Positions 43,819 through 54,611 of a stretch of 64,000 bases of DNA are shown in pieces. Origin of the DNA: Yersinia alsatica (GTDB taxonomy: Bacteria > Pseudomonadota > Gammaproteobacteria > Enterobacterales > Enterobacteriaceae); contig NZ_CABHWW010000015.1 of assembly GCF_902170305.1 (NCBI RefSeq), forward strand, positions 1 to 64,000. Direction: 5' to 3'. Both the position numbers and the translations under genes were made by a program. Under the pieces are notes generated by a model. It saw nothing but the letters and a program-made list of their open reading frames with translations. It made no database searches and was not told the DNA's origin. Within the stretch, counting starts at the first letter, position 1; each line of letters starts with the position of its first letter.

Positions 43819-44586
43819 TTATTCGCCCAAATAGGCGCGGATCACATCCGGGTTATTACGAATTTCGGCTGGTGTACCATGAGCCAGCGGGGTCCCCTGA
43901 TTGACCACATAAATACGATCAGAAATCCCCATCACCAGTTTCATGTCATGCTCAATGAGCAATACCGACACTTGATGCTGGTCACGCAGTTCCATAATTA
44001 ACTGATTCAGTTCATCAGTCTCTTTCGGATTCAAACCCGCAGCCGGTTCATCTAACATCAATAATTCAGGGCGGGTTACCATGCAGCGTGCTATTTCTAA
44101 ACGCCGTTGCTGACCATAAGCCAGATTCCCTGCCTGACGATTAGCCAAATCTAATAACCCAACACGCTCCAGCCAAGTTGCCGCACGTTCCAATGCATCG
44201 GCCTCTGCCCGGCGAAAGCCGGGAGTTTTCAACAAGCCAGCAAATACACCGCTTTTAAGATGCTGATGCTGTGCTACCAGCAAGTTCTCCACTACCGTCA
44301 TTTCACGGAATAATCGCACGTGTTGAAAAGTACGAATGACGCCCATGCGAGCAATCATCTGGCCGGGTAACCCTTCAAGATGACGATCTCGCAACTTAAT
44401 GGTGCCACCAGTCGGGCGATAAAAACCAGTTAAGCAGTTAAAAATAGTGGTTTTACCCGCCCCATTTGGGCCAATCAGCGAAACAATTTCCCCTTGATTA
44501 AGGGTCAGACCAACATTGTTCACCGCCAACAATCCACCAAAACGCATCGACAGCCCTTCAACAGCTAACAAAGGTTGCGTACTCAT
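43819..44586 (-). CDS. livG: Branched-chain amino acid import ATPase LivG
   Basis: LivG is the second ATPase of the LIV importer. The 255 residues have Walker [10 protein letters not shown], the LivG-type insert with [25 protein letters not shown], signature [15 protein letters not shown] and Walker [13 protein letters not shown]. It overlaps livM by four bases. Confidence 0.95.
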   Translation of the reverse strand: MSTQPLLAVEGLSMRFGGLLAVNNVGLTLNQGEIVSLIGPNGAGKTTIFNCLTGFYRPTGGTIKLRDRHLEGLPGQMIARMGVIRTFQHVRLFREMTVVENLLVAQHQHLKSGVFAGLLKTPGFRRAEADALERAATWLERVGLLDLANRQAGNLAYGQQRRLEIARCMVTRPELLMLDEPAAGLNPKETDELNQLIMELRDQHQVSVLLIEHDMKLVMGISDRIYVVNQGTPLAHGTPAEIRNNPDVIRAYLGE

Positions 44587-45869
44587 GCTTGTTCCCCCTG
44601 TTTAGCTTTGATATCTGCCACTTTAAGCTTCAGCTGTGGCCGTTTCATTGGCAGCAACCCTTGCGGACGCCAAATCATCATCAATACCATCAATGCACCT
44701 AACAGCAACATACTGTACGCATTGAGATCGCGCATTAATTCACGCGAAACCACCAGCAACACAGCAGCCAGAATGACCGCGAACTGCGACCCCATTCCGC
44801 CTAATACTACAATCGCTAGCACGAAAGCTGATTCAACAAAGGTGAAAGATTCTGGGCTGACAAATCCTTGACGGGCGGCAAATAACGTACCGGCAAAACC
44901 GGCAAAGGCGGCACTGATGGTAAACGCTGTTAGCTTGATTTTGGTTGGGCTGAGGCCCAATGAACGGCAGGCTATTTCATCTTCGCGCAGTGCTTCCCAT
45001 GCCCGACCTAGCGGCATACGCAATAACCGGTTAATCACGAACAGTGTCAAAATCACTAATAACAGTGCGACCATATACAGGAAAATGATGCGGTCACTCG
45101 GGTCATAATTCAGGCCAAAGAAATTGTGGAAGGTATCCCAACCGCCGTCTTTCGCTGTGCGGCTAAATTCCAGGCCAAACAGGGTTGGCTTAGGGATTTG
45201 GCTAATACCATTAGGACCGCCGGTAAACTCGGTATTATTGAGCAGCAAAATACGCACAATCTCACCGAAACCCAATGTCACGATCGCCAAATAATCTCCG
45301 CGCAGACGCAGAACCGGGAATCCCAGTAGAAATCCTGACAGGGCCGCGACAATACCTGCCAGAGGTAAGCTTTCCCAGAAACCTAAACCATAATAGTGAT
45401 TTAGCAGAGCATAGGTATAGGCACCAATAGCATAAAAACCGCCATAGCCGAGCACCAGCAAGCCGGATAACCCAACCACGACATTCAGCCCCAAGCCCAA
45501 CATGACATAGATAAGTGTCAATGTTGCGATATCAACTGAACCGCGAGAAACCAAAAATGGCCAAGCTACCGCGGCGACAATAATTGCGGCAGCTAATAGT
45601 TTTTGCCGTGGTGTAGTGCCATCAAAGCTAGGTAACACCCAGGCTGGGCCAGAGACTTTTTTAATGCCTTGCTGAATATATGGGCGCACCAATTGGAAGA
45701 AGAAAACCACGATGCAAGCCGCGCCAATCCACAACCAACGGACTTCTGAAGCGCCTTGTACGATAAGTTTGGTGCCGTCTAATTGCAGCTGCAAGCCCAT
45801 CACAAATGAGGCGAGGACCAGTAACACAAAGCTGGAAAGAATGGCGTTAAGGAAATTGAGTTGTTTCAT
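44583..45869 (-). CDS. livM: Branched-chain amino acid permease LivM
   Basis: A 428-residue permease subunit with about ten to eleven helices. It has an N-terminal extension relative to LivH and the conserved [27 protein letters not shown] and [21 protein letters not shown] segments. The ATPase-docking loop is [26 protein letters not shown]. It overlaps livH and livG by four bases each. Confidence 0.95.
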   Translation of the reverse strand: MKQLNFLNAILSSFVLLVLASFVMGLQLQLDGTKLIVQGASEVRWLWIGAACIVVFFFQLVRPYIQQGIKKVSGPAWVLPSFDGTTPRQKLLAAAIIVAAVAWPFLVSRGSVDIATLTLIYVMLGLGLNVVVGLSGLLVLGYGGFYAIGAYTYALLNHYYGLGFWESLPLAGIVAALSGFLLGFPVLRLRGDYLAIVTLGFGEIVRILLLNNTEFTGGPNGISQIPKPTLFGLEFSRTAKDGGWDTFHNFFGLNYDPSDRIIFLYMVALLLVILTLFVINRLLRMPLGRAWEALREDEIACRSLGLSPTKIKLTAFTISAAFAGFAGTLFAARQGFVSPESFTFVESAFVLAIVVLGGMGSQFAVILAAVLLVVSRELMRDLNAYSMLLLGALMVLMMIWRPQGLLPMKRPQLKLKVADIKAKQGEQA

Positions 45870-46792
45870 ACTTTTTCAACCTCCGGACGGCCTAAGATCC
45901 CGGTCGGCATCACTAGCAAGACGACAATCAACAGCGCAAATGAAACTGCATCTTTGTATTCGGTACTGAGATAAGCAGAGGTTAATGCTTCAGCTACCCC
46001 TAGAATCAAGCCACCAATCATCGCCCCCGGAATGCTGCCAATGCCACCCAATACTGCGGCGGTGAAGGCTTTCATGCCGGCCATAAAGCCAATGTATGGG
46101 TTAATCACACCATAAAACTGACCCAATAAAACCCCGGCAACAGCAGCCATCAGCGCGCCGATAACAAAAGTCAGCGAAATAACCCGGTCAGTATTAATGC
46201 CCAGTAAACTGGCCATTTTTAAGTCTTCAGCACAGGCACGACATGCTCGCCCCATGCGGGAATAACGAATAAACAGTGTCAATGCCAACATGGCCAGGAA
46301 GGTGACAATCCAAATAGTCATCTGCATGGTGCTGATCGTTGCGGCAAAACCATTGGTTTCTGCCAGAGTCCACTGCCCCGTCACCAAACTGGGTAATGCC
46401 AGATCACGGGAACCTTGGTTCAAGCTGACATAGTTTTGTAGGAAGATAGACATCCCGATCGCAGAGATCAGTGCAATCAAACGCTTAGAGCTACGAACCG
46501 GCTTATACGCCACCCGTTCAATACTCCAGCCATAGGCACTGGCGATCACAATCGAGACAAGAAAAGCGGAGCCGATCAATAACCAGCTGGCATCGATCCC
46601 TATCATCATCAATGCGGCGATCACGATAAATGAGACGTAGCTGCTGATCATATACACTTCGCCGTGAGCAAAGTTGATCATGCCGATAATGCCGTACACC
46701 ATGGTATAACCAATGGCGATCAGCGCATAAGTGCTGCCCAACGTAACACCGTTGAACATCTGCTGCAGAAAATAGAGAAACTGCTCTGACAT
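45866..46792 (-). CDS. livH: Branched-chain amino acid permease LivH
   Basis: A 308-residue, eight-helix permease subunit. Typical segments are [36 protein letters not shown] near the N-terminus and [25 protein letters not shown], the cytoplasmic loop that meets the ATPase. It lies 164 bases after livK, across a terminator-like hairpin. Confidence 0.95.
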   Translation of the reverse strand: MSEQFLYFLQQMFNGVTLGSTYALIAIGYTMVYGIIGMINFAHGEVYMISSYVSFIVIAALMMIGIDASWLLIGSAFLVSIVIASAYGWSIERVAYKPVRSSKRLIALISAIGMSIFLQNYVSLNQGSRDLALPSLVTGQWTLAETNGFAATISTMQMTIWIVTFLAMLALTLFIRYSRMGRACRACAEDLKMASLLGINTDRVISLTFVIGALMAAVAGVLLGQFYGVINPYIGFMAGMKAFTAAVLGGIGSIPGAMIGGLILGVAEALTSAYLSTEYKDAVSFALLIVVLLVMPTGILGRPEVEKV

Positions 46793-46862
46793 ACCCTAAC
46801 CCTTTGATTCACTTGCTTGGCTGCCCTAGCCAACTGCGCCGAATCTACTGTGTGCAGAGTGG

Positions 46863-46889
46863 AAAAATCCCCCCGTAATCTGGGGGGAT
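46863..46889 (-). terminator. Terminator-like hairpin between livK and livH
   Basis: ATCCCCCC-GTAATCT-GGGGGGAT: an 8-bp GC-rich stem. On the minus strand it is followed by TTTTTCC. It lies about 70 bases after the livK stop and should give more binding protein than permease mRNA. Confidence 0.8.
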
Positions 46890-46956
46890 GCAGTTGGTAA
46901 AAGGGGCCGGATTGCTGCGACAGCAACCCTACAACTTGATGATTCTAATATTATTG

Positions 46957-48072
46957 TTATTTGACTGCGGTAGACGAGCCATCCGCATGCCATTCAAAAA
47001 TACCGAACTCAAACCCTTTCAGATCGCCTTTTTCATCCCAGCTCAATGGCCCCATCACGGTTTCAACCGGCTTACCGGTTTTCAGATCTTTGACCAAATC
47101 AGCAGGTTCCTGGCTGCCACTCCGCTCCATCGCTGTAGTCAGTGATTGCAGCGCAGCATAGGTTGTCCAAACGAACGGGCCAGTTGGATCCAGTTTCTTC
47201 GCTTTCAATGCCTCAACGATAGGTTGGTTAGCAGGAACCTGGTCATAACGTTTCGGTAATGTCACCAGCATGCCTTCAGAAGCATCACCGGCGATATTAG
47301 ACAGTGAGGAGTTACCAACGCCCTCTGGGCCCATGAAGCGGGCTGTCAGACCAGCTTGCTTAGCCTGACGCAGGATTTGCCCCATCTCTGGGTAGTAACC
47401 GCCGAAATAAACAAAATCGACGTTCTCTTTCTTCAGACGAGCAACCAGAGTAGAGAAATCTTTATCACCCGCAGTCACACCCTCAAACAGCACAGGCTCT
47501 GTGCCCTGCTTTTTCAGGCTGTCACGTACTGAGCGCGCCAAACCTTCACCATATTGCTGTTTATCATGCACAACCGCGATACGTTTAGGTTTGATAGTCT
47601 CAAGAATATATTTCGCCGCAGTTGGGCCTTGGTCAGAGTCTAGACCGGTGGTGCGCATAATCATTTTGTAACCACGGGTGGTCAGATCCGCGTTAGTTGC
47701 CGCTGGGGTGATCATGATCAGGCCTTCATCTTCATAAATATCTGAAGCAGGCTGAGTTGAGGAGGAGCACAGGTGGCCGATAACATAGCGGATGCCATCG
47801 TTAATCACTTTGTTAGCAACAGCCACTGCTTGTTTAGGGTCGCAGGCATCATCGTATTCCACGCCAACCAGTTTATCGCCTTTAATTCCACCTTTGGCAT
47901 TGATATCAGCAATAGCCTGACGTGCGCCGGTAAATTCCATGTCACCATATTGGGCAACCGGACCGGACATAGCGCCAACAATGGCAACTTTAATGTCTTT
48001 CGCCAGCACAGAATGGCTCATCGCCATTGCTATACACCCAGCCAGCAACACTTTACCTTTTGTTAATTTCAT
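46957..48072 (-). CDS. livK: Branched-chain amino acid-binding protein (LivK/LivJ)
   Basis: The periplasmic binding protein for leucine or leucine/isoleucine/valine. From the ATG at 48072 the precursor has 371 residues with a signal peptide ending VLAK near 24, then [19 protein letters not shown], the conserved start of LivJ/LivK. Cysteines in [10 protein letters not shown] and IGHLCSSST form the family disulfide. E. coli has two binding proteins with different specificity; only one is in this window, so the name livK rests on its position directly before livH. Confidence 0.92.
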   Translation of the reverse strand: MKLTKGKVLLAGCIAMAMSHSVLAKDIKVAIVGAMSGPVAQYGDMEFTGARQAIADINAKGGIKGDKLVGVEYDDACDPKQAVAVANKVINDGIRYVIGHLCSSSTQPASDIYEDEGLIMITPAATNADLTTRGYKMIMRTTGLDSDQGPTAAKYILETIKPKRIAVVHDKQQYGEGLARSVRDSLKKQGTEPVLFEGVTAGDKDFSTLVARLKKENVDFVYFGGYYPEMGQILRQAKQAGLTARFMGPEGVGNSSLSNIAGDASEGMLVTLPKRYDQVPANQPIVEALKAKKLDPTGPFVWTTYAALQSLTTAMERSGSQEPADLVKDLKTGKPVETVMGPLSWDEKGDLKGFEFGIFEWHADGSSTAVK

Positions 48073-48495
48073 CCGCGAATACCCCATCTGTCGTTGTGAA
48101 CGTGCTTGTTGTGTTTGTCTTAACGTTTTTTATCGTGCTTTAACGTTTTATTCATAAGTAATAATGATTTAGTCTCAAAAGCCATGCATTTTTCTAATAA
48201 GACTTTATTTTTCATGTCATTAAACAGGAGTTTTATGCTGTAAATCAACTGAGACAAGCAGAAACAAGCGGTGTAAACAGCATAAAATTAGGATTAAATT
48301 GAATGGGTTTCGCACAAATGCTAGTGAGTTGTGCTGGATATGTGATCATTTAGTCTACTAAAACTCGGAAAATGCAGTATCGAAAAAACATTTTCCCCCG
48401 TAAACGTACAGAAAAACTTACACAACGCTCTGACCTGTGATCTAGTACAATAAACCACAGCCCCATAACCCTTATCTCTTTGTGGTCTAGCGACG
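48073..48495. other. livK-panM divergent promoter region
   Basis: About 420 A/T-rich bases between divergent genes. Two copies of TTAACGTTTT (48120-48129 and 48140-48149) lie 20 bases apart in the livK leader. No Lrp, CRP or riboswitch signal is clear to me, and there is no coding sequence of note. Confidence 0.5.
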
Positions 48496-48894
48496 ATGAA
48501 ACTGACTATTGAACGATTAACAACCCTTACTCATCAGGACCTTATCGATTTAGCTAAAATTTGGCCTGAGCAACAACCAGCCCTCTGGCAACAATGGATT
48601 GACGATGGTAAGCCCCTCTTCGCCGCACGTTTTAATGAGCGTCTGTTAGGTGCAGTTAAAATCAGGGTGGATGGTGAACAAGCCGAACTTCAGGATTTGT
48701 GGATCAGAGAGGTGACGCGTCGTCGCGGAGTGGGGTTATATCTGATTGAAGAAACATTGCGTCAGCTACCAGTAATCAAGCACTGGTATTTAAGTGATGA
48801 GCAAGTCACTGCCGAAAACCGTGCAGCAATGGATGGCTTTATGCACGCCAACGGTTTTATCCGCAGTACGCAAGGCTGGCAGCGGCAGTCATAA
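48496..48894 (+). CDS. panM: PanD maturation factor PanM/PanZ
   Basis: A GNAT-fold protein that triggers self-cleavage of pro-PanD and senses acetyl-CoA, so it controls beta-alanine and CoA supply. The 132 residues match E. coli PanM. AARFNERLLGAVKI and the acetyl-CoA loop REVTRRRGVGLYLIEETLR are nearly identical to it. It lies between livK and rpoH as in E. coli, convergent with rpoH. Confidence 0.93.
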   Translation: MKLTIERLTTLTHQDLIDLAKIWPEQQPALWQQWIDDGKPLFAARFNERLLGAVKIRVDGEQAELQDLWIREVTRRRGVGLYLIEETLRQLPVIKHWYLSDEQVTAENRAAMDGFMHANGFIRSTQGWQRQS

Positions 48895-48945
48895 GGATAG
48901 CGCCGGTGCTACGGTATCAATAGCCAGCGTAAATATAAGAAAAGC

Positions 48946-48974
48946 AAAAGGGCGATATTAATATCGCCCTTTTT
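48946..48974. terminator. Bidirectional terminator between panM and rpoH
   Basis: AAAAGGGCGATAT, TAAT-type centre, then ATATCGCCCTTTT: a long near-perfect palindrome with T tracts in both directions, between convergent genes. Confidence 0.88.
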
Positions 48975-49002
48975 GTCGTATTGCCGCATCGTGATTGCCG
49001 TA

Positions 49003-49860
49003 TTAGGCTTCGATTGCCATACGTAATTTTTTCATCGCGTTCTTTTCAAGCTGACGAACACGTTCCGCAGATACGCCATACTGATCAGCCAGCTCCTGCA
49101 ACGTAGACTTATTGTCATCGTCCAGCCAACGAGCACGAATAATATGCTGGCTCCGCTCGTCCAATCCTTCCAACGCATAAGACAGTTTATCTGCCGCGTG
49201 GTTATCCCAGTTGTCCTCTTCGATGCCATCAGCAAAGTCAGAGGTTTTATCCTGTAAATACAGGACTGGGGCCATAGATTGGCCGTCACGTGCTTCGTCA
49301 TCTGGAGATGGGTCGAAAGTCATATCCTGAGCGGACATGCGTGATTCCATCTCACGAACATCTTTACTGGTCACACCCAGTTCTTTGGCAACCAGCTCTA
49401 CTTCATCCTGATTAAACCAGCCCAGACGCTGCTTGGTTTTACGCAGGTTAAAGAACAACTTACGCTGAGCTTTTGTGGTCGCGACTTTAACAATTCGCCA
49501 GTTACGCAGAACATATTCGTGAATTTCTGCTTTGATCCAGTGTACTGCGAAGGACACCAGACGTACCCCTACCTCAGGGTTAAAACGGCGAACCGCTTTC
49601 ATCAAGCCAATATTACCTTCCTGGATAAGGTCGGCTTGTGGCAAACCATACCCAGAATAGTTGCGGGCAACATGAGCGACAAAGCGCAGGTGAGACAGGA
49701 TAAGCTGTTTAGCCGCTCCCAGATCGCCCTGGTAATGCAGCCGTTCAGCCAGCTCCCGCTCTTCCTCTGCAGTCAGCATCGGATAGGCATTGGCAGCCCG
49801 AATATAGGCTTCCAGACTACCTTGGGGTACTAAGGCTAAAGTTTGCATTTCTTTGGTCAT
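49003..49860 (-). CDS. rpoH: Heat-shock sigma factor RpoH (sigma-32)
   Basis: RpoH directs RNA polymerase to heat-shock promoters. The 285 residues match the family. Region 2 ([30 protein letters not shown]) and region 4 helix-turn-helix ([27 protein letters not shown]) are clear, and the RpoH box [10 protein letters not shown] lies near 132. In E. coli, pairing between the start region and downstream coding RNA acts as a thermosensor; the first codons here are similar, but folding was not computed. The 285 bases up to ftsX hold its promoters; no site is assigned. Confidence 0.97.
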   Translation of the reverse strand: MTKEMQTLALVPQGSLEAYIRAANAYPMLTAEEERELAERLHYQGDLGAAKQLILSHLRFVAHVARNYSGYGLPQADLIQEGNIGLMKAVRRFNPEVGVRLVSFAVHWIKAEIHEYVLRNWRIVKVATTKAQRKLFFNLRKTKQRLGWFNQDEVELVAKELGVTSKDVREMESRMSAQDMTFDPSPDDEARDGQSMAPVLYLQDKTSDFADGIEEDNWDNHAADKLSYALEGLDERSQHIIRARWLDDDNKSTLQELADQYGVSAERVRQLEKNAMKKLRMAIEA

Positions 49861-50090
49861 TCAAAACCCTCTCATTGCATCTATAGGTATAGTGCGGTTT
49901 TATCTCAGCGCCGATATTTTAGCATCTGCTTAGACAGATTCAAGCGCTGGGCGCTATATCATTTCACTGTGTTCTTCGACTGGTTATTGCCAAAAAAGTT
50001 CAAACTAGATCACATTTCTCAACTGTAGATCCTAGCAGATAACCCGGAGTGTGTCAGGGGAGAGTCAGCGGAATTAACGAGTAAACAACG

Positions 50091-50131
50091 ACTCTTTCCC
50101 TGCCTTAATCCGAGCACTGCAGGGAAAGAGT
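50091..50131 (-). terminator. Hairpin after ftsX
   Basis: ACTCTTTCCCTGC and GCAGGGAAAGAGT form a perfect 13-bp stem around a 15-base loop, 15 bases after the ftsX stop. On the minus strand CGTTGTTTAC follows, a weak T tract. Confidence 0.65.
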
Positions 50132-50145
50132 ATAACAAACATTTT

Positions 50146-51099
50146 TTACTGCGGTGTAAATCGGCGTAAATGTTGAACCGTCGCCAGCCAAGCTGCGATC
50201 CAGCCAATCATGGCAGAGATCAATACCAGTAATAGGCACTCATCCCAGCTTAAGCCGTGTAATGTAAAGCTGGTGCCAAACACTGTGGCTACCTGCGTAA
50301 CCACCGAACCCAGCTTCCATACCAGTGCTTCAGACAGAATCAGTGATAACACTGCGCCACTAAAGCCCAACATCGCCCCGCCGTTCAAGAACGGACGCAA
50401 GATAAACCCATCGGTCGCGCCAATCAACTTCATGACATTGATAGTGTCGCGCCGACTAAAGATGCTCAAACGTACGCTGTTACCAATCACCAGGAACACA
50501 GCGACTATCATCAAAACACCAATCATTGCAGCAACTTGCCCAACTAATCCCGTTAGGGCTGCCAAGCGAGCAAACCAGCTGTCGTCCATGCGAACTTCCG
50601 CGACGCCTTCAACTTTACTGACTCGGTCACGTAGAGTTTCCAACGACCCTGAACTTTGGAAATCCAACTTCGGTGTGATGATCGCGACAGCGGGCAGTGG
50701 ATTCTCTTCGAGCATATCCAGCGCACCACCAAAACCAGACCAGTTGCGGAACTCACCCATCGCTTCTTCTCGCGACAGATAGTTAACCTTCTCAACACCA
50801 GCTTCAGCTTTCAGTGCGGTTACGACATTTTCAGCCGCATTATCATCCAGAGCCTTATCCAGATAAATCGTCAATTGCGGAGTCGGATACCATTGATCCG
50901 CCGCCTGACTGACGTTTTTCCATACGATATAGCACACACTTGGCAGTGTCAGTGAGATAGCAATGACCATCACAGTTAACAACGTTGCCAAGGGTTGGCG
51001 CATCATATCGGCAATGGCATTAACCCACGAATAGCGCCACTGTTCGCGCCAGCCGCCTTTCAGCGCCTTGGTTTTTGCTTTCTGCGCGTTATTCGCCAT
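50146..51099 (-). CDS. ftsX: Cell division protein FtsX
   Basis: FtsX is the membrane partner of FtsE and controls murein hydrolases at the septum through a periplasmic domain. The 317-residue protein has a helix near 38-60, a periplasmic domain (about 65-185) and three helices near the C-terminus. It is shorter at the N-terminus than E. coli FtsX (352). The start is supported by AGGAG six bases upstream and lies within the end of ftsE (11-base overlap). Confidence 0.95.
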   Translation of the reverse strand: MANNAQKAKTKALKGGWREQWRYSWVNAIADMMRQPLATLLTVMVIAISLTLPSVCYIVWKNVSQAADQWYPTPQLTIYLDKALDDNAAENVVTALKAEAGVEKVNYLSREEAMGEFRNWSGFGGALDMLEENPLPAVAIITPKLDFQSSGSLETLRDRVSKVEGVAEVRMDDSWFARLAALTGLVGQVAAMIGVLMIVAVFLVIGNSVRLSIFSRRDTINVMKLIGATDGFILRPFLNGGAMLGFSGAVLSLILSEALVWKLGSVVTQVATVFGTSFTLHGLSWDECLLLVLISAMIGWIAAWLATVQHLRRFTPQ

Positions 51100-51757
51100 G
51101 ATGCGCTCCTAACATCCGCCCCTGACTCAGCGTCAAGATTGGGTAGCGCCGCCGGGCAATCAACGACGTATCGTGAGTTGCCATCAACACGGTCACACCC
51201 ACACGGTTAAATTCTTCAAACAAACGCAAAATGCCTTCGGATAACGCATCGTCCAGGTTACCAGTTGGTTCATCCGCCAGTAATACCGCGGGCTTGTTCA
51301 CCACTGCCCGGGCAATACCGACACGCTGTTGCTCACCACCGGAAAGTTGAATAGGGAAGTTCTTCGCCTTATCCAATAGCCCCACTTTATCCAGTGCTGC
51401 TGACACCCTGCGGCGAATATCTTCGGTGCTGGCACCAGCAATAATCAATGGCATAGCAACATTGTCATATACTGTTCTATCGAGCAGTAGATGGTGATCC
51501 TGGAAGATCATTCCGATCTGGCGACGCAAGAATGGCACTTCGCGGTTTTTCAAGCGGCTGATATCGTGACCACCAAACCAGATATGGCCAGCGCTCGGTC
51601 GCTCGATACCACAAATCAGTTTCAGCAGAGTACTTTTCCCAGCACCAGAGTGGCCGGTCAGAAACGCCATTTCCGCCGGGCGCAGATGAAAATCTACCCC
51701 TTGCAGCGCCTGTCGTCCGCCTAGATAAGCTTTACTGACCTGTTCAAAGCGAATCAT
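51089..51757 (-). CDS. ftsE: Cell division ATPase FtsE
   Basis: FtsE powers FtsX. The 222 residues have Walker [10 protein letters not shown] (near 35), signature [14 protein letters not shown] (near 139) and Walker [14 protein letters not shown], then the switch His in MATHD. It lies five bases after ftsY and overlaps ftsX, as in the E. coli ftsYEX operon. Confidence 0.96.
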   Translation of the reverse strand: MIRFEQVSKAYLGGRQALQGVDFHLRPAEMAFLTGHSGAGKSTLLKLICGIERPSAGHIWFGGHDISRLKNREVPFLRRQIGMIFQDHHLLLDRTVYDNVAMPLIIAGASTEDIRRRVSAALDKVGLLDKAKNFPIQLSGGEQQRVGIARAVVNKPAVLLADEPTGNLDDALSEGILRLFEEFNRVGVTVLMATHDTSLIARRRYPILTLSQGRMLGAHHGE

Positions 51758-51762
51758 CCGTA

Positions 51763-53343
51763 TTAATCCTCTCGGGCAAAAAGAGCCTCAATAAAATCGT
51801 CAGCCTTAAATGGCCGCAAATCTTCTATACCTTCCCCAACACCGATATAACGGATTGGGATACCGAACTGGTCTGCAATGGCAAAAATAACCCCGCCCTT
51901 GGCGGTGCCATCCAGTTTAGTCAGGGTAATTCCGGTCAGACCCACTGCTTCATTAAACAGTTTCGCCTGACTAACCGCATTTTGTCCGGTACTGGCATCC
52001 AACGTCAGCATAACCTCATGTGGGGCATCGCCGTCCAGCTTTTTCATCACACGGACAATCTTCTTCAGCTCTTCCATCAAGTGGGCTTTATTTTGCAAAC
52101 GCCCCGCGGTGTCTGCCAACAGCACATCAATACCACGAGCTTTAGCCGCCTGAATAGCATCGAAAATTACCGAAGCGGAATCTGCACCGGTATGCTGTGC
52201 CACAACGGCAATTTTATTGCGGTCACCCCAAACTTGCAGTTGTTCTACCGCAGCGGCACGGAAAGTGTCGCCCGCAGCCAGCATGACAGATTTACCTTCC
52301 GCCTGGAATTGACGCGCCAGTTTACCGATAGTGGTGGTTTTACCCACACCATTAACGCCGACCATTAAGATGACATACGGACTTTTGCCACTGACATCCA
52401 ATGGTTTATCTACTTTAGACAGAATTTCAGACATTTCCTCTTTGAGCTTGCCATACAGCGCTTCAGCATCTTTTAGTTGCTTACGGCTGGCGTGTTCTGT
52501 CAAAGAGGTAATGATTTTACGGGTAGTTTCCACACCCACATCGGCGATCAAAAGCTGTTCTTCCAGCTCATCAAAGAGGTCGTCGTCGATTTTTTTACCG
52601 CTGAACAGCCCCATAAAACCGGAGCCAAGATTCTGCTTGGTTTTAATTAAGCTGCGTTTTAGCCGGGCAAAAAAGCCTTCTTTAGTTGGCCGCTCTTGTT
52701 CCTGAGCCGCTACTGGAGCAATTTCTTCTTCCGTTTCATCGTCTTCGACTTCAGCAATATCAAGCTCTTCAATAACCTCAATCTGAGGTTCTTCGACTAC
52801 AGCTTGTGGCGCTGGAGCATCAATAACAACATTATCTTCCATCAGCGGCAGTTCTGGCGCACTGACCGAGCCTTCATCCCATGAAGTAATACTCTTATCA
52901 TCACTCTGTTGTTGTGAAGAATGATGCGGTGAAGAGTGATGCTGTGAGAAATGATGCTGTAAATACCGAGGGTCTTCAGCAGAATCTATAGGTTTTTCAA
53001 CGGCTATAGGTTTCTCGACGACTATAGTTTCTTCAATAACTATAGGCTTTTCAACAGATTGCGCAGTGTGTTCTGCTGCCACCTCAGGGAGAGTTTCAGC
53101 CGCAGCTTCACTGATGGCAGCGCTATCCCATTCACCCGGGGTTAGTGCTGGCTGCTCTGCTACAGGCTCGATTGCCGTGCTTTCAGGCGCTACATCAGCT
53201 TGTTTTTCACTGATAGCTTGCTGTTCGGCAATTTGCTCTGCTGTATCTTCTTTCTCAGTAGCCAATGGCTCTGCTGTGTTTTCTTCATTCTGCCGGCCAA
53301 GACCCAGCCAGGAAAAAAATCCACGTTTTTTATCTTTTGCCAT
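51763..53343 (-). CDS. ftsY: Signal recognition particle receptor FtsY
   Basis: FtsY is the SRP receptor that delivers ribosome-nascent chains to the translocon. The 526-residue protein has an N-terminal membrane-targeting and acidic A domain (about 1-225), then the NG GTPase domain: GVNGVGKTTTIGKLA (G1), DTFRAAAVEQL, DTAGRLQNK (G3) and TKLDGTAKGG (G4/5). It is longer than E. coli FtsY (497). The extra length lies in the A domain, which contains hexapeptide and pentapeptide repeats (52985-53056 and 52916-52960). Confidence 0.96.
   Translation of the reverse strand: MAKDKKRGFFSWLGLGRQNEENTAEPLATEKEDTAEQIAEQQAISEKQADVAPESTAIEPVAEQPALTPGEWDSAAISEAAAETLPEVAAEHTAQSVEKPIVIEETIVVEKPIAVEKPIDSAEDPRYLQHHFSQHHSSPHHSSQQQSDDKSITSWDEGSVSAPELPLMEDNVVIDAPAPQAVVEEPQIEVIEELDIAEVEDDETEEEIAPVAAQEQERPTKEGFFARLKRSLIKTKQNLGSGFMGLFSGKKIDDDLFDELEEQLLIADVGVETTRKIITSLTEHASRKQLKDAEALYGKLKEEMSEILSKVDKPLDVSGKSPYVILMVGVNGVGKTTTIGKLARQFQAEGKSVMLAAGDTFRAAAVEQLQVWGDRNKIAVVAQHTGADSASVIFDAIQAAKARGIDVLLADTAGRLQNKAHLMEELKKIVRVMKKLDGDAPHEVMLTLDASTGQNAVSQAKLFNEAVGLTGITLTKLDGTAKGGVIFAIADQFGIPIRYIGVGEGIEDLRPFKADDFIEALFARED
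52916..52960. repeat. 15-bp tandem repeat (3 copies) in ftsY
   Basis: GAAGAATGATGCGGT, GAAGAGTGATGCTGT, GAGAAATGATGCTGT, back to back. On the coding strand they encode HHFSQ, HHSSP, HHSSQ. A copy change keeps the frame. Confidence 0.85.
52985..53056. repeat. 18-bp tandem repeat (4 copies) in ftsY
   Basis: Four 18-base units of the type (T/G/A)CTATAG(G)TTT-TCAAC(G/A). They encode VEKPIV, IEETIV, VEKPIA, VEKPID, an acidic hexapeptide repeat in the A domain. Confidence 0.85.
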
Positions 53344-53561
53344 TTTTGGACTCTAATTACTTTGGGTTTGCATAAATAAGATAATAGTTCGCAAGTCTAT
53401 CACTTTCCCCTGAACAGCAACACGCGCACGATGCTGCTTTCTATTGTGAATTCAATCAACAAAGGTTTAACGTTTCCCCCACACTGCACACATAGGTAGA
53501 ATAGGAACTAACTTTTTTATTCAGTGCTGTAATACTGGCCAATTCTCACAAAAAGCGATCT

Positions 53562-54215
53562 ATGGCAAAGCGACCGATAGTAAAAGCAAAACAAGCCCCA
53601 TCACAGTCAGCAGGGCAAATCCGCATCATTGGCGGTAAATGGCGAGGGCGCAAATTGCCTGTGCCTGATAGCCCAGGGCTGCGTCCAACCACTGATCGGG
53701 TTAGAGAAACACTGTTTAACTGGCTTGCACCGATGATTCAAGGTGCCCGATGCCTGGATTGTTTTGCTGGTAGCGGCGCATTAGGGCTGGAAGCACTATC
53801 GCGCTACGCAGGTGAAGCTATATTGCTGGAAGCTGATCGGCATGTCGCGAAGCAACTGAGCAGCAACCTGACGTTATTGAGTGCCGAAAATGGGCAAGTC
53901 GTGCATACCAACTCTTTGCAATGGTTGGCCCAACCGGGGCAACCTTTTAATTTGGTATTCCTTGATCCCCCTTTTCGTAAAGGTTTATTGGCTGAAACCA
54001 TCAATTTACTGGAACAATTCAACTGGCTAGCGGCAGATGCCTGGATTTATGTCGAAGCTGAGGCTGAAAGCGCTGCCGCAGATGTGCCAGCCAGTTGGCA
54101 GTTACATCGTGAGAAAATTGCCGGGCAAGTTGCTTATCGCCTCTATATCCGTAACAAACCGACTCATCAAGATGCAGAATCCGTTGAAGAACAGGAGCAA
54201 CACCATGTGGATTAA
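53562..54215 (+). CDS. rsmD: 16S rRNA m2G966 methyltransferase RsmD
   Basis: RsmD methylates G966 of 16S rRNA in the 30S subunit. The 217-residue protein has RIIGGKWRGRKLPVPDSPGLRPTTDRVRETLFNWL near the N-terminus, SAM loop CLDCFAGSGALGLEALSR and the catalytic LDPPFRKG. It is divergent from ftsY (218-base gap, no assigned site) and overlaps yhhL by 11 bases. The C-terminal tail is longer than in E. coli (198 residues). Confidence 0.95.
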   Translation: MAKRPIVKAKQAPSQSAGQIRIIGGKWRGRKLPVPDSPGLRPTTDRVRETLFNWLAPMIQGARCLDCFAGSGALGLEALSRYAGEAILLEADRHVAKQLSSNLTLLSAENGQVVHTNSLQWLAQPGQPFNLVFLDPPFRKGLLAETINLLEQFNWLAADAWIYVEAEAESAAADVPASWQLHREKIAGQVAYRLYIRNKPTHQDAESVEEQEQHHVD

Positions 54216-54477
54216 CCTCGGCCGATTATTGATGCTAGGAGTATGGTTTTTCCTGCTCTTAAATCTATTTAAACCGTTTCCAACACCGTTAAAATATTTT
54301 ATTAATGTTGCAATGATATTCATGGTGTTGATGCATGGGTTGCAATTGGTATTACTCAAATCTACCCAACCTAAAGACCAACCCATCAGTCGGTTACAAC
54401 AAGTTAAAATTTTTGTCTTCGGCGTTTTTGAATTGCTGGCCTGGCAAAAGAAGCAACCACCAATTCCTAAGAAATAA
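54205..54477 (+). CDS. yhhL: DUF1145 family membrane protein YhhL
   Basis: A 90-residue protein with two or three membrane helices (LGRLLMLGVWFFLLLNLF, then YFINVAMIFMVLMHGLQLVLL), matching E. coli YhhL (89 residues), which also follows rsmD. The start at 54205 has AGGAG nine bases upstream and overlaps rsmD; longer in-frame versions would lie inside rsmD. The function is unknown. Confidence 0.9.
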   Translation: MWINLGRLLMLGVWFFLLLNLFKPFPTPLKYFINVAMIFMVLMHGLQLVLLKSTQPKDQPISRLQQVKIFVFGVFELLAWQKKQPPIPKK

Positions 54478-54480
54478 TGG

Positions 54481-54611
54481 CCTTACCCGTCATCTTTCAA
54501 GGTGCAGGGGTGTTGGCTGCTTTCGTTCGCCCGAGTCACTTACTGATGTAAGCCATCGGGATTCTCTCCTTTGCCGCCTTCCTGCATTTTGAAATCTATT
54601 GGGTACAGATA
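54481..54611. repeat. Complete ERIC element after yhhL
   Basis: About 130 bases: outer end TTACCCGTCATCTTTCAAGG, inner core CCCGAGTCACTTACTGATGT then AAGCCATCGGGATTCTC, and the other end CCGCCTTCCTGCATTTTGAA with GGGTACA. The core corresponds to the published ERIC primer regions. Confidence 0.87.

Noticed and set aside
54037-54204. Longer YhhL form starting inside rsmD
   Set aside because: Only the part from 54205 matches the YhhL family and has a ribosome site. The upstream stretch is another frame of rsmD.
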